From: Candidatus Levybacteria bacterium RIFCSPHIGHO2_01_FULL_36_15b
GTDB taxonomy: Bacteria; Patescibacteria; Microgenomatia; Levybacterales; UBA12049
Direction: 5' to 3'
DNA: 64,000 nucleotides
Assembly (NCBI GenBank): GCA_001782045.1
Contig: MFNK01000003.1
Location: 248,001-312,000 of the forward strand
This document shows, piece after piece, positions 34,346 to 42,979 of this stretch. Both the position numbers and the translations under genes were made by a program. The notes beneath the pieces were generated by a model. The model ran no database searches and was not told the DNA's origin. It saw nothing but the letters and a program-made list of their open reading frames with translations. Each line of letters opens with the position of its first letter. Position 1 is the first letter of the stretch.

Positions 34346-35044
34346 TTAAGTATTTACTTTCTTATATTTAATAAAAATCCCCATAAAACCCTTTTTATTT
34401 GAATCATACTCCAATATTTCTTTATTAATTAAATTTCTACTAAAGAATGGTCCCCTTCTGAATAACCATTTAGATGTATACAGATTTAAAAGACTTATTA
34501 ACGTCCATATACCACCTTTTACAAATACCTCTTCTACTTGAAAATTGCTCTTCATTCCCAAATTTATAAGCTTCTCTGAGGTATAGTGCCTATGGCCAAT
34601 TAACCACCAAGCGGGGTCTAAATACTTAGATAAAATTGAATCGTAGGGAGTAGACAAATAAAACTTCCCATTCTTTTTCAAAACGCGATTTACTTCTCTG
34701 AACATTCTATTTTCTGAATTATTTGGAATGTGCTCTATTACTTCCCAAGCAACAACAGTATCAAAATATTTATCTTTAAATGGTAGTTTTAATGCTCCAC
34801 CGATTTTAAAAATTGCTCTATTATCTTTAATTGTTTTAGCAGCTTTTAAATCTTTTTTTGTTATCTCTATTCCGGTTATTTCCTTTACTCCTCTATTTAA
34901 TGCATTCAACTCAAACCAACCAAAGCCACAACCTATGTCTAACACTTTTTTGTTCTGTATATCCGAATCATTAACAAAATTTATACTTTGCCTCAGTCTG
35001 GCATTTAATTCTAACACCGGCTTTTCATTCAAAATATTTTTCAT
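34346..35044 (-). CDS. Class I SAM-dependent methyltransferase
   Basis: The 232 residues show motif I KKVLDIGCGFGWFELNAL (about 34-51), the acidic loop TGIEI, and FDTVVAWEVIEHIPN (about 100-114), typical of the Methyltransf_11/25 group. The target may be a sugar hydroxyl or the lipid carrier end, but nothing in the sequence decides this. Its start overlaps the GT2 gene upstream by four bases (ATGA), linking it to glycan synthesis. Confidence 0.88.
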   Translation of the reverse strand: MKNILNEKPVLELNARLRQSINFVNDSDIQNKKVLDIGCGFGWFELNALNRGVKEITGIEITKKDLKAAKTIKDNRAIFKIGGALKLPFKDKYFDTVVAWEVIEHIPNNSENRMFREVNRVLKKNGKFYLSTPYDSILSKYLDPAWWLIGHRHYTSEKLINLGMKSNFQVEEVFVKGGIWTLISLLNLYTSKWLFRRGPFFSRNLINKEILEYDSNKKGFMGIFIKYKKVNT

Positions 35045-35874
35045 TTTCTTAGAATATAACCTATACCACCTACTGCAAATTCACACGTTTTCATAAATAA
35101 CATTCCGATTCCGAGAAGTGGATTTGAGAATAGTTTACTGGGATTGGAGAAAAATAACTCATATCTTTTAATCAAACTCAGTTGTTGTTTTGTTTTTAAA
35201 TTGTTTATTTTTTTAGAGGAATAACTATTTAACTGTTTAGAGTAATACATTTTCTTACTTAAAAGAGTCCCAAGAGATAGATTTCCTTCATTATGATTTA
35301 TATAGCTTTTTATCCTTCCCAGTTGGTATTTTTTTTCAACTCTCTGGCTTAAATCCCAATCTTCTCCGCTAACCAAGCTGTCATCATATCCACCAGATTC
35401 GTTAAAAACATTTTTTGGGAAAAACCTAGCTGCCTCTAGCCAACCCACCCCTTCATAGAAACTTCGCTCCAGAGCCTTGCATTGTGCCCAAAAACCTTTT
35501 CCAAAAGATTTTTCAGGAATAATTATACCTCCAATTTTTCGATCTGCATTTTTTATTCTTTGTTCTTTGATGATTTTTACACAATCCTGTGCAACCCTTG
35601 GTGTTAATTCCATATCGCTATCTATGAAAAGTAGATGTTCGCCTTTTGCCTTTGATGCACCGAAGTTTCTCTGTACGCTTCTTTCCGGACCTTTATTAAA
35701 AACTAGTTTTGTGTACTTCTTTGCAATTTCTTTCGTTTTATCAGTAGAATAATTATCAACAACTATTATTTCAATATTGTCATATGTCTGGTTCTTTATA
35801 CTTTTAATACAAGCATCCAAAAAAACAGCAGAATTTTTTGTTGGAACAATAATAGATAGTAAAGGATTTATCAT
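35041..35874 (-). CDS. Family 2 glycosyltransferase
   Basis: The 277-residue protein has SIIVPTKNSAVFLDACIKSI, IIVVDNYSTDKT, a metal site FIDSDMELTP (about 74-83) and the catalytic region VSGEDWDLSQRV. A weak hydrophobic patch near the C-terminus may associate with the membrane. AGGA seven bases before the ATG is a good ribosome site. It overlaps the methyltransferase by four bases and the GT-C gene upstream by one base (TAATG), so three genes are coupled. Confidence 0.92.
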   Translation of the reverse strand: MINPLLSIIVPTKNSAVFLDACIKSIKNQTYDNIEIIVVDNYSTDKTKEIAKKYTKLVFNKGPERSVQRNFGASKAKGEHLLFIDSDMELTPRVAQDCVKIIKEQRIKNADRKIGGIIIPEKSFGKGFWAQCKALERSFYEGVGWLEAARFFPKNVFNESGGYDDSLVSGEDWDLSQRVEKKYQLGRIKSYINHNEGNLSLGTLLSKKMYYSKQLNSYSSKKINNLKTKQQLSLIKRYELFFSNPSKLFSNPLLGIGMLFMKTCEFAVGGIGYILRK

Positions 35875-38078
35875 TATTTTCCTATTATTTTAAATTTTAA
35901 TCGCTTTGCACGAAATACTATTTTCAAAATATAGACAATCAGATAAATAAACACTCCTATAAAAGTCGCCAGGGATATATACGTTCCAATATTTACTAGG
36001 TCTTGAGGTATATAGTAAAGTCTTAGATTAAAGTTTATACTTCCATCTGTATTTTTAGTGTAAGATTCTGTACTGTAATTTTTTATAATGTCTGTGGGGT
36101 TGATATAAAAAACATTAAATTGCATGTCTGTTTGCAAATGATCTTTGTCAGAGAGTTGATGCTTGCCTTCTAATTCCAAAGCCCAATCTTTCGCATAGGT
36201 ATTATTAAAATTAAGGTACAGCGGTTTGTTTATATTTTTTATTTCTATTGTGTATTCTGCAGCATTTATATACTTATAATCTACAACTTTATATGGAACT
36301 TTTTTATAAACAGTTTCCATTTCTTCTGTAATGTATATAAGAGGTTTATAATTAAAATTTTCATATGCTACCATATCTTTTGTCCCAATATCTATTCTTT
36401 TAATAAAGTTTAAATTATCAAAAAAGTTAATAATAAAAGGACGATCGTTTATGCTTGTACCCAGAAACATATCGTCATCAGGAGTATCTTTATATTGTGG
36501 TGGGATAACAATATATTTCGTGCTAGTTATATCTAAAAAATTGTCGGAAAAACTTTGATTTAGTACTTCAAAATTCCAGGGTAGATCGGGAGCTACTTTA
36601 GTGGTGTTATATACATGTTCCTTATATTTAGGATTTTTTTTGAATTCCAAATACCACGCATAAGCATCGTAGTATATTACATAGCGTGGATGAAGATTGT
36701 CAAAATAGCTCCACTTGCTAAGCGCAGGAAACCATAATGTTCTAGAAAATTGAGTATCATTTTCTAAGATCTCTGCCAAAATTTTGTAATCAGCTGGAAG
36801 ACTGATGGTATTAAATAATCTCCCGATTTCTCCAGTGAAAAGAGGTTTTGCATTCCAAATAAAAACACTTGCTATTACAACAAGAATTAAATAACGAGCA
36901 TAGAAGAAGTAGTTTCTACTTACTTTGATCTGCATTAGTGATTTTACAAAAGCTCCAATCAATACGCTATAACCAAGCGCTACTAGCATATAGAATTTGC
37001 TTGCCTCTCTATACGCATTAAAACCCGGAAAATGATTGTAAAGCCAAAGATATAAATGTGGAAAGGGGTTGTCCTCCTGTTTTGCCAGTAAAATTCCCAA
37101 TGCCGCTATGAAAGCAAAAAACCAGACTTTTTTATTTCTATAGTTAAATATCAGTCCGAGTGCTGCTATATTTGGTATTAACCAAAAATAGAATGGGATT
37201 TGTTGTACGGTAAATACCTTTAGGGATTCCCCTGTCCAGTAAGGATGAAAGAGCGTTACAGCATGCGAAAGATAGAAAAAATGACTTCCAAATAACGCAC
37301 GGTCGAATGCCACATTATGGAATAAAGTATCAGAAAGATAAAAAGGCATTATCCAGAAGGAGTTCAAAAGAAACATGACTACAAAAGGGATGATTCCAAA
37401 CATCAAAGTAGAAAAAATTCGTTTAAAGTTACGGTTTTTTATATTTGAAAAAACCTTATAAACAACATAAAAGAGCATTATCCACAGTACTATATATAGT
37501 ATTCTGAAATCGTAGGAACCTGCTATAAAGCCCACTAAGCCCACAATTAGGCTTAAAATCAATTTCTTATTATCGATGCTCTTTATGAATAAATAGAGGA
37601 TTAAAGGGGTGAATCCATAAGCTACGGCCCATTGAGCTGTGCCTGTCTGTAAAACAAGTGCAGGCACATTATAACCATATACTAATGCACCAACAATAGC
37701 GGCAGTCTTATTTTTCAATAGATATGATATGAGCATAAAACTTCCAATGAGAGACAGTATCGCCATGGGAACGAGATATACTAACTTAGAAGCAATTATT
37801 GTACTTTGGAAAAAAGTACAGAGACTACCATACATTAAACTGAGAGATGGGTACATCGAAAGAACGAAGTTTATCCTACCAAAGCCGGAACCACTTGTGT
37901 CTAAGGTCCAAGCGCTAGGAGATGAATAGATATCTCTACAAGTATTAATAAACCAACTGAATTGGGAGGTATCCCCGGAGGAAAAAATTTCATTCATGAA
38001 AATCCACCTCCAGTGTGTAATTAACGCTATAAGGACAAGAATCATTACTGGATAATATTTTTTTATTATATGCACCAT
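35874..38078 (-). CDS. Large GT-C-like membrane protein, paralogue 3 of 3 (YfhO/AftD-like)
   Basis: About 734 residues from the ATG at 38076-38078; an upstream TTG (38096) would add six residues but lies close to the promoter region. It has an acidic loop SSGD (33-36), about 12 hydrophobic segments, PGFNAYREASKFYML, a soluble tail with PLYLNFNNTYAKDW, and a last helix with a basic end. It is most like the protein at 23861. It should transfer a polyprenyl-phosphate-linked sugar outside the membrane; substrate unknown. It heads the short minus-strand set down to 33213. Confidence 0.83.
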   Translation of the reverse strand: MVHIIKKYYPVMILVLIALITHWRWIFMNEIFSSGDTSQFSWFINTCRDIYSSPSAWTLDTSGSGFGRINFVLSMYPSLSLMYGSLCTFFQSTIIASKLVYLVPMAILSLIGSFMLISYLLKNKTAAIVGALVYGYNVPALVLQTGTAQWAVAYGFTPLILYLFIKSIDNKKLILSLIVGLVGFIAGSYDFRILYIVLWIMLFYVVYKVFSNIKNRNFKRIFSTLMFGIIPFVVMFLLNSFWIMPFYLSDTLFHNVAFDRALFGSHFFYLSHAVTLFHPYWTGESLKVFTVQQIPFYFWLIPNIAALGLIFNYRNKKVWFFAFIAALGILLAKQEDNPFPHLYLWLYNHFPGFNAYREASKFYMLVALGYSVLIGAFVKSLMQIKVSRNYFFYARYLILVVIASVFIWNAKPLFTGEIGRLFNTISLPADYKILAEILENDTQFSRTLWFPALSKWSYFDNLHPRYVIYYDAYAWYLEFKKNPKYKEHVYNTTKVAPDLPWNFEVLNQSFSDNFLDITSTKYIVIPPQYKDTPDDDMFLGTSINDRPFIINFFDNLNFIKRIDIGTKDMVAYENFNYKPLIYITEEMETVYKKVPYKVVDYKYINAAEYTIEIKNINKPLYLNFNNTYAKDWALELEGKHQLSDKDHLQTDMQFNVFYINPTDIIKNYSTESYTKNTDGSINFNLRLYYIPQDLVNIGTYISLATFIGVFIYLIVYILKIVFRAKRLKFKIIGK

Positions 38079-38096
38079 ATAGATTACGATGTTCAA

Positions 38097-38312
38097 TTAA
38101 TCATTTTATATTAAAATAGTCAATAACACGATAAGGCATCAATTACCTTTATTAGGTTAATCATTAGTATACTAAAGAAAAAAGGATTTATCTTGGGCTA
38201 AAGGCTCATTTTATATTTACTGTACACAATGGAAAAATATCAACTACTCCAATTCTTATTGACTTGCCAAGTTAAGCTCAATATAATTTAGTGAGCAAAA
38301 AGGTATAATTTT
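38097..38312. other. Divergent intergenic region, largest gap in the window
   Basis: This 216-base region separates a leftward GT-C gene from the rightward fucose-synthase-like gene. It holds a strong rightward promoter (38259-38287). A leftward TATAAA lies near 38106 on the minus strand but has no good -35. I see no small gene and no long inverted repeat. Confidence 0.6.
38259..38287 (+). promoter_or_regulatory. Strong sigma70-type promoter for the 38.3-42.3 kb operon
   Basis: TTGACT (38259-38264), a 17-base spacer and perfect TATAAT (38282-38287). The start would be near 38294, about 19 bases before the ATG at 38313, with AAGG as a weak ribosome site. This is the best promoter in the window and should drive the five tightly packed rightward genes. 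Confidence 0.75.
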
Positions 38313-39242
38313 ATGAAAATATTAGTTGCTGGCGGAACCGGATTCCTGGGACTCCACGTTGTAAATAGATTAAAGAAGGAGAATTTACCCTTTATAACTG
38401 CTTCTCTTTCTCAAGGTATCGATTTTAGAAATTATAAGCAGACGGAAAAATTCTTTAAAGAAAATAAAATAGATACTGTGATATATTGCGCTGCTTTTGT
38501 GGGAGGAATTTCCTATGGCTATGAGAAACCGGCAGAGAGCTATTACAACAATATCCTGATGGCTACGAATTTAATAGAACTCTCCAGAATATATAAAGTT
38601 AAAAGGTTTATAAATCCTATCTCAAATTGCTCGTATCCAGGACACCTAACGAAAAAACTCAAGGAAGAGTTATGGTGGGATGGACCACTTCATGAGTCTG
38701 TACTGGCCTACGGAATTGCTAGAAAAGCAAGTTGGGTACAGACTTGGGCATATAACAAGCAATATGGTATGGATTTTATTAATCTGATACTACCCAATAT
38801 GTATGGACCTTCGGATCACTTCGACGAAAAAAAGTCTCATGTAATAGGTGCACTAATAATGAAGATGTGTGACGCAAAGGCAGAAGGTAGGAAAGATGTA
38901 ATTGTCTGGGGTAGCGGAAAACCGATCCGAGAGTGGTTATACGTAAAAGACGCTGTGACGGTTATCTTAAAATCTATATCAATAACCCCAACTATAGAGC
39001 CAATAAATATTGGGATAGGCGAAGGTATTTCTGTAAGAGCACTCGCCGAATTAATTAAAGATATTGTGGGCTATAAAGGGAAGCTAGTTTACGATCCTAC
39101 TAAGCCAGATGGGGCGCCCTATAAAATAATGGACAACAAAAGGATGATTAAGCATTTTATGGGCTGGATTCCGCCCACTAAATTGAGAGATGGGATAGAA
39201 GAAACTGTTGAATGGTATTTGAATAATAAAAAGAAAGCATGA
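38313..39242 (+). CDS. GDP-L-fucose synthase-like NAD(P)-dependent epimerase with altered catalytic Lys
   Basis: The 309 residues follow the GDP-fucose synthase plan: GGTGFLG (7-13), CAAFVGGISYGYEKPAESYYNN (59-80), SNCSYPG at the SSCIYP position, and MYGPSDHFDEKKSHVIGALI. The YxxxK motif reads Y133-G-I-A-R137-K138, so Arg replaces the catalytic Lys with a Lys one residue later. It could epimerise or reduce a GDP-4-keto-6-deoxyhexose, or have changed function. With Gmd at 29324 a GDP-fucose-type product is possible. It is the first gene of a rightward operon and overlaps the cupin gene by four bases. Confidence 0.85.
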   Translation: MKILVAGGTGFLGLHVVNRLKKENLPFITASLSQGIDFRNYKQTEKFFKENKIDTVIYCAAFVGGISYGYEKPAESYYNNILMATNLIELSRIYKVKRFINPISNCSYPGHLTKKLKEELWWDGPLHESVLAYGIARKASWVQTWAYNKQYGMDFINLILPNMYGPSDHFDEKKSHVIGALIMKMCDAKAEGRKDVIVWGSGKPIREWLYVKDAVTVILKSISITPTIEPINIGIGEGISVRALAELIKDIVGYKGKLVYDPTKPDGAPYKIMDNKRMIKHFMGWIPPTKLRDGIEETVEWYLNNKKKA

Positions 39243-39637
39243 ATATAATTAAAGGTGGGAAATTGTTTGCAATCATTCATAAGAAAGAGGATTGGAAAGA
39301 AGAATTAAACTTTCTCACTCCAAATGACATGTTTTGTCAAGTTGGAACATGGTGGTATCAAAAGAATAAACATCTTAAGGCACATAAGCATATTTATAAT
39401 CCTCGTAAAGCTTCAATGACTCAGGAATGTGTGATCGTTATTGTTGGCAAAATTAAAGCTACAATTTTCGATAACAATGATAAAATTATTCATACGGATA
39501 TACTTACAGCAGGAGACTTACTTGTTTGCTTCGAGGGAGGCCACAGCTACGACATTTTGGAAGATGATACAAAAGTTATTGAATGCAAGAATGGACCATT
39601 CGTTTCTGTGGAAAAAGATAAGGTAACAATTGAATGA
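39239..39637 (+). CDS. Cupin-fold protein (paralogue of 30429)
   Basis: The 132-residue single cupin domain has HKHIYNPRKASMTQECVIVIVGKIKAT, ILTAGDLLVCFEGGHSYDILED and VIECKNGPF, nearly the same framework as the 30429 protein. The two probably bind similar sugar substrates. It overlaps its neighbours by four bases on both sides (ATGA), between an epimerase and a formyltransferase, so it is likely a pathway enzyme for a nucleotide sugar rather than a regulator. The reaction is unknown. Confidence 0.76.
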   Translation: MNIIKGGKLFAIIHKKEDWKEELNFLTPNDMFCQVGTWWYQKNKHLKAHKHIYNPRKASMTQECVIVIVGKIKATIFDNNDKIIHTDILTAGDLLVCFEGGHSYDILEDDTKVIECKNGPFVSVEKDKVTIE

Positions 39638-40356
39638 TTTCAAATATAGTTTTATTTTCAGATAGAGAAGATGTTAAGCACTGCATCGCTTATTTAAGAA
39701 AAAAGGGAGTGCCTATTCTATATATAGTTTCCAACAAATTAAAAGACAGCAATTATAATTTAGAGATTAGAAAGAATATTGTAGATAGAGATTATAAAAA
39801 TTCAATCTTAATATCATATTACTACGGAAGTTTAATAGAGAAAAAAATTTTTAATCGTTTTAAGGTAGCAATCAATTTCCACCCCGCACCCCTCCCTTTA
39901 TATAGAGGAGTTAAATGCGGTGTTCATGCAATACTAAACGAAGAAAAAAAATTTGGTGTCTCTTGTCACATCATTACTGAAAGATTTGATGATGGTGAAA
40001 TTTTGGGCAAACTAGAGTTTCCAATAGATGATATTGAAACAGGATATTCAATTAATATAAAAAGCAGAAAGAAACTATATGATTTATTTAAAAGATACAT
40101 AAATAAATATATATTTGGGGAAAATGTAAATATGTATGAAATACTAGATAATATTAGTTATAATTTATCATCTCCAACTTATTTTTCTGGAAAAGATTTT
40201 GAAAAACTAAAATGTTTGGATGGAATTAATCCTTATTCTGTTTATGCAAAAAAAATAATAAGAGCTATGTGGCATCCTAAGTACATGGACACTTATTATA
40301 CAAATAAAAAAAAGGAGAAAATCTATCTTTCACATACACCAGCTGAGGTGAGCTAA
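39634..40356 (+). CDS. Sugar N-formyltransferase
   Basis: The 240-residue protein contains the formyltransferase active site NFHPAPLPLYRG with Asn81 and His83, and RFDDGEILG with Asp119, giving the Asn-His-Asp triad of the N10-formyl-tetrahydrofolate-dependent family. It lacks the tRNA-binding C-terminal domain of methionyl-tRNA formyltransferase and lies among sugar genes, so it should formylate an amino sugar on a nucleotide, as WbkC, VioF or QdtF do. The aminotransferase gene follows two bases later, which supports this. Substrate is probably a 4-amino-4,6-dideoxyhexose (inference). Confidence 0.9.
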   Translation: MISNIVLFSDREDVKHCIAYLRKKGVPILYIVSNKLKDSNYNLEIRKNIVDRDYKNSILISYYYGSLIEKKIFNRFKVAINFHPAPLPLYRGVKCGVHAILNEEKKFGVSCHIITERFDDGEILGKLEFPIDDIETGYSINIKSRKKLYDLFKRYINKYIFGENVNMYEILDNISYNLSSPTYFSGKDFEKLKCLDGINPYSVYAKKIIRAMWHPKYMDTYYTNKKKEKIYLSHTPAEVS

Positions 40357-40358
40357 AT

Positions 40359-41465
40359 ATGAAAAACAAGAACAACAAGAAAATTGACTTTATACCTCAA
40401 ATGGAACCCTCTTTTGATGAAAATGAAACTAATCAATTAATAAAGTACATGAGAGGAGGGGGATGGGTCACAGAGTTCAAAAAAACCCAGGAGTTTTCAG
40501 AAATGGTGCGCGACTATACAAAGTCAAAGTTCTGTTCTATCGTGTCCAACGGCACTGTAAGCTTATATATAGCACTTATGGCATGCGGAGTAAGAAAGGG
40601 GGACGAAGTTATTGTTCCTGATTACACTATGATTGCAAGTCCAAATGCAATAGTTCTTGCTGGAGCAAAACCAGTTTTTTGCGATATAGAAAAAGCGACA
40701 CTTTGTTTAGATTTTGAGCTATTTAAAAAACTCGTCAATCCTAAAACGAAGGCTGTAATGCTGGTAACAGTAAATGGAAGATACCCAACAAAATATATGG
40801 ATATAGTTAACTTTTGTAAAGAAAATAAAATATTCTTAATAGAAGACGCAGCGCAATCATTTGGATCATTTTATAAGAAGAAACATCTTGGAACGTTTGG
40901 AGATATTGGAAGTTATTCATTCAGTGCTCCAAAAATAATAACTACCGGGCAAGGAGGAGCCTTAGTTACAGACAATCCTGAACTTTATGAAAAAATAAGA
41001 AAGATCAGGGATTTTGGACGAGAAAATCCAGGCAATGACCATTATCTTACTCTTGGCTGGAATTTTAAATTTACTGATCTCCAAGCTGTCATAGGAATAG
41101 AACAACTAAAAAAAATGAAATTCAGAGTAAAAAGAAAAAAAGAGATATATAAATTATATACAAAATTATTGAGGAACAATAATAAGATTGAACTTATACC
41201 AACAAATCTTGAGGATACATCACCATGGTTTAACGATATTCTTGTGGAGAAAAGGACTGAATTAATAGAATTTTTAAAAATGAGTAATATAGGGACTCGG
41301 GAATTTTATCCAGCACTTCATTCAACCCCGGTATATAATATAAGAAAAGAGTTCCCGATTACTGAAATGGTTGCCAGAAAAGGCCTATGGCTACCATCCT
41401 CTGTCAAATTAACGGACGAAGATATAGCGTACATCTGTTCTAAGATAAATGAATTTTATAAATAA
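40359..41465 (+). CDS. DegT/DnrJ/EryC1 aminotransferase (perosamine synthase-like)
   Basis: The 368-residue PLP enzyme has WVTEFKKTQEFSEMV at the start, SNGTVSLYIALMACGV, EVIVPDYTMIAS, IEDAAQSFGS (161-170), and the PLP-binding Lys192 in SFSAPKIITTGQGGALVT. Such enzymes aminate a keto-sugar nucleotide using glutamate. With Gmd supplying GDP-4-keto-6-deoxymannose, the likely product is GDP-perosamine, which the preceding formyltransferase would formylate. The assignment to perosamine is from context; a different 3- or 4-keto sugar is possible. GAGGTGA inside the previous gene's end may serve as ribosome site. Confidence 0.92.
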   Translation: MKNKNNKKIDFIPQMEPSFDENETNQLIKYMRGGGWVTEFKKTQEFSEMVRDYTKSKFCSIVSNGTVSLYIALMACGVRKGDEVIVPDYTMIASPNAIVLAGAKPVFCDIEKATLCLDFELFKKLVNPKTKAVMLVTVNGRYPTKYMDIVNFCKENKIFLIEDAAQSFGSFYKKKHLGTFGDIGSYSFSAPKIITTGQGGALVTDNPELYEKIRKIRDFGRENPGNDHYLTLGWNFKFTDLQAVIGIEQLKKMKFRVKRKKEIYKLYTKLLRNNNKIELIPTNLEDTSPWFNDILVEKRTELIEFLKMSNIGTREFYPALHSTPVYNIRKEFPITEMVARKGLWLPSSVKLTDEDIAYICSKINEFYK

Positions 41466-41472
41466 TATTTAG

Positions 41473-42255
41473 ATGAATACAAAATATGCAATTTTAATTT
41501 TATCTTCCGATAAATATCGTGATTTATGGGTTCCTTTTTTTGAACTTTTTTGGAAGAACTGGCCAAGTTGTCCATTTAATGTTTACTTGGGCAGTAATTC
41601 TCACGCTTTCTATCACAAGAGAGTAAAAAATATATTAACGGGAAAGGACATTAATTGGTCTACAAGTTATAAAAAGATATTAAAACAGATTCCTGAAAAA
41701 TATATTTTTGTTTTATTGGAAGATTCAATTATTACAAGCAAGATAGATACTGCTTTGTTCATAAAGTGCTTTAATTTTGCTGAGAGCAATGAAATAAACC
41801 ATCTAAATTTTACCTCTTTACCTAGTTCTGCAATTACCTCCAAAAATCCAAAATTTATACCTGTAAAAAGATTCATACCATATAGAGTCCACGTTATTGG
41901 TTTCTGGAAAAAAGATTATCTATATGACCTTCTTCTCGAAGGAGAAAATCCTTGGAGCTTTGAAATTATGGGCTCATATAGATCTTCCTACGATGACGGA
42001 TTTTATTCTACCAAGTATCCTATTTATTCATCTATACACTTAGTTAAGAAGAATAAATGGATCCAGAATGGCTTACAATACTGTAAAGATAACGCAATAG
42101 GGATCGATATTTCTAAGAGGAAAAGCTTATCTATGTTCGAGCAACTTTTGTATAATCTCCATGAATATTATTTCAAATTTATTTATTTTCATTTTGATTG
42201 GAAAATTCGAGTGGGATTTATGAATATATTAAGAAGAGCACTGTTAAGTTACTAA
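41473..42255 (+). CDS. Putative glycosyltransferase-like protein of unknown family
   Basis: The 260-residue protein is not assigned to a named family with certainty. It starts with a Rossmann-like strand YAILILSSDKYRDLWVPFFELFWKNW, has YIFVLLEDSIITSKID, where Glu-Asp could serve as a metal site, then YRVHVIGFWKKDYLYDLLLEGENPWSFEIMGSYRS and KKNKWIQNGLQY. This order resembles GT-A enzymes seen in capsule clusters. As last gene of the rightward operon it may add the formylated sugar (inference). It converges on the FkbM gene with a four-base overlap. Confidence 0.7.
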   Translation: MNTKYAILILSSDKYRDLWVPFFELFWKNWPSCPFNVYLGSNSHAFYHKRVKNILTGKDINWSTSYKKILKQIPEKYIFVLLEDSIITSKIDTALFIKCFNFAESNEINHLNFTSLPSSAITSKNPKFIPVKRFIPYRVHVIGFWKKDYLYDLLLEGENPWSFEIMGSYRSSYDDGFYSTKYPIYSSIHLVKKNKWIQNGLQYCKDNAIGIDISKRKSLSMFEQLLYNLHEYYFKFIYFHFDWKIRVGFMNILRRALLSY

Positions 42256-42944
42256 TTATAATTTTTTAATGTCCAGTTTTCCCAAACAAAAGGAAATTGA
42301 TAAGATAAACTATGTGTTTCTTTAAGTTCATTTTGGATCTTACTCGCTCGTAGTTCGGCATTAGGAACAAAAGTGTGAAACTGAACTTGTATATTTTTAA
42401 ACCTCTTTATAAGACCTGCCTCAAGCAGATACTCGAGTAGTTCATATTCTCCTCCTTCAATATTTATCTTGATGAGATCGACTTGCTTTATTTCGTAATC
42501 CTTCATAAATTGCTTAATGCTAACTACTTTGGATTTAACCAATTCCCCTGATTTTCCAAATTCTGATGTTTCATTGTCTGACATTCGCAAGTAGATATTT
42601 CGTTTTTTACCCGACAGACCATAAGGAAAAACTTTAACATTTTTAGAGCCTCGGAATCTAACTTCTATTTTTTCTACATATTCTTTAACCGGTTCAAAGA
42701 TATAGATATTACAGTGATATTTTTTTAGGATGGTTTCAGACCAAATACCCTTATATCCTCCAAGATCAAAAACTATTGAGTTTTTTTTTAAATGATAGTT
42801 TATCCATAAGGTATTGTCTCCATCAATGAGCTTCCATTGTAATACAACTAAAGAATGTGGAGAAAGAAAAGTTTTACCACATATTAATAAAAATGGAATA
42901 AAAATTTTAGGTATTTTAGCTAGGAACTTATTTATCATATTCAC
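42252..42944 (-). CDS. FkbM family methyltransferase
   Basis: The 230-residue protein has the FkbM pattern VFDLGGYKGIWSETIL, YIFEPVKEYVEKIEVRF, PYGLSGKKRNIYL, VVSIKQFMKDYEIKQVDLIKINIEGGEYELLEYLL. Family members O-methylate sugars or other small acceptors with SAM. The N-terminus has a hydrophobic stretch (about 12-26) that may bind the membrane. It is the last gene of the long leftward run and its 3' end overlaps the convergent gene by four bases. Confidence 0.93.
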   Translation of the reverse strand: MNMINKFLAKIPKIFIPFLLICGKTFLSPHSLVVLQWKLIDGDNTLWINYHLKKNSIVFDLGGYKGIWSETILKKYHCNIYIFEPVKEYVEKIEVRFRGSKNVKVFPYGLSGKKRNIYLRMSDNETSEFGKSGELVKSKVVSIKQFMKDYEIKQVDLIKINIEGGEYELLEYLLEAGLIKRFKNIQVQFHTFVPNAELRASKIQNELKETHSLSYQFPFVWENWTLKNYN

Positions 42945-42979
42945 GGATTGTTTACTACATTTTTTGCATGCACATTATC

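Noticed and set aside
38094..38096. TTG start of the large GT-C gene at 35874
   Set aside because: An ATG six codons later begins right before the first helix as in the paralogues; similar TTG extensions at 20725, 45632 and 58725 were rejected for the same kind of reason.
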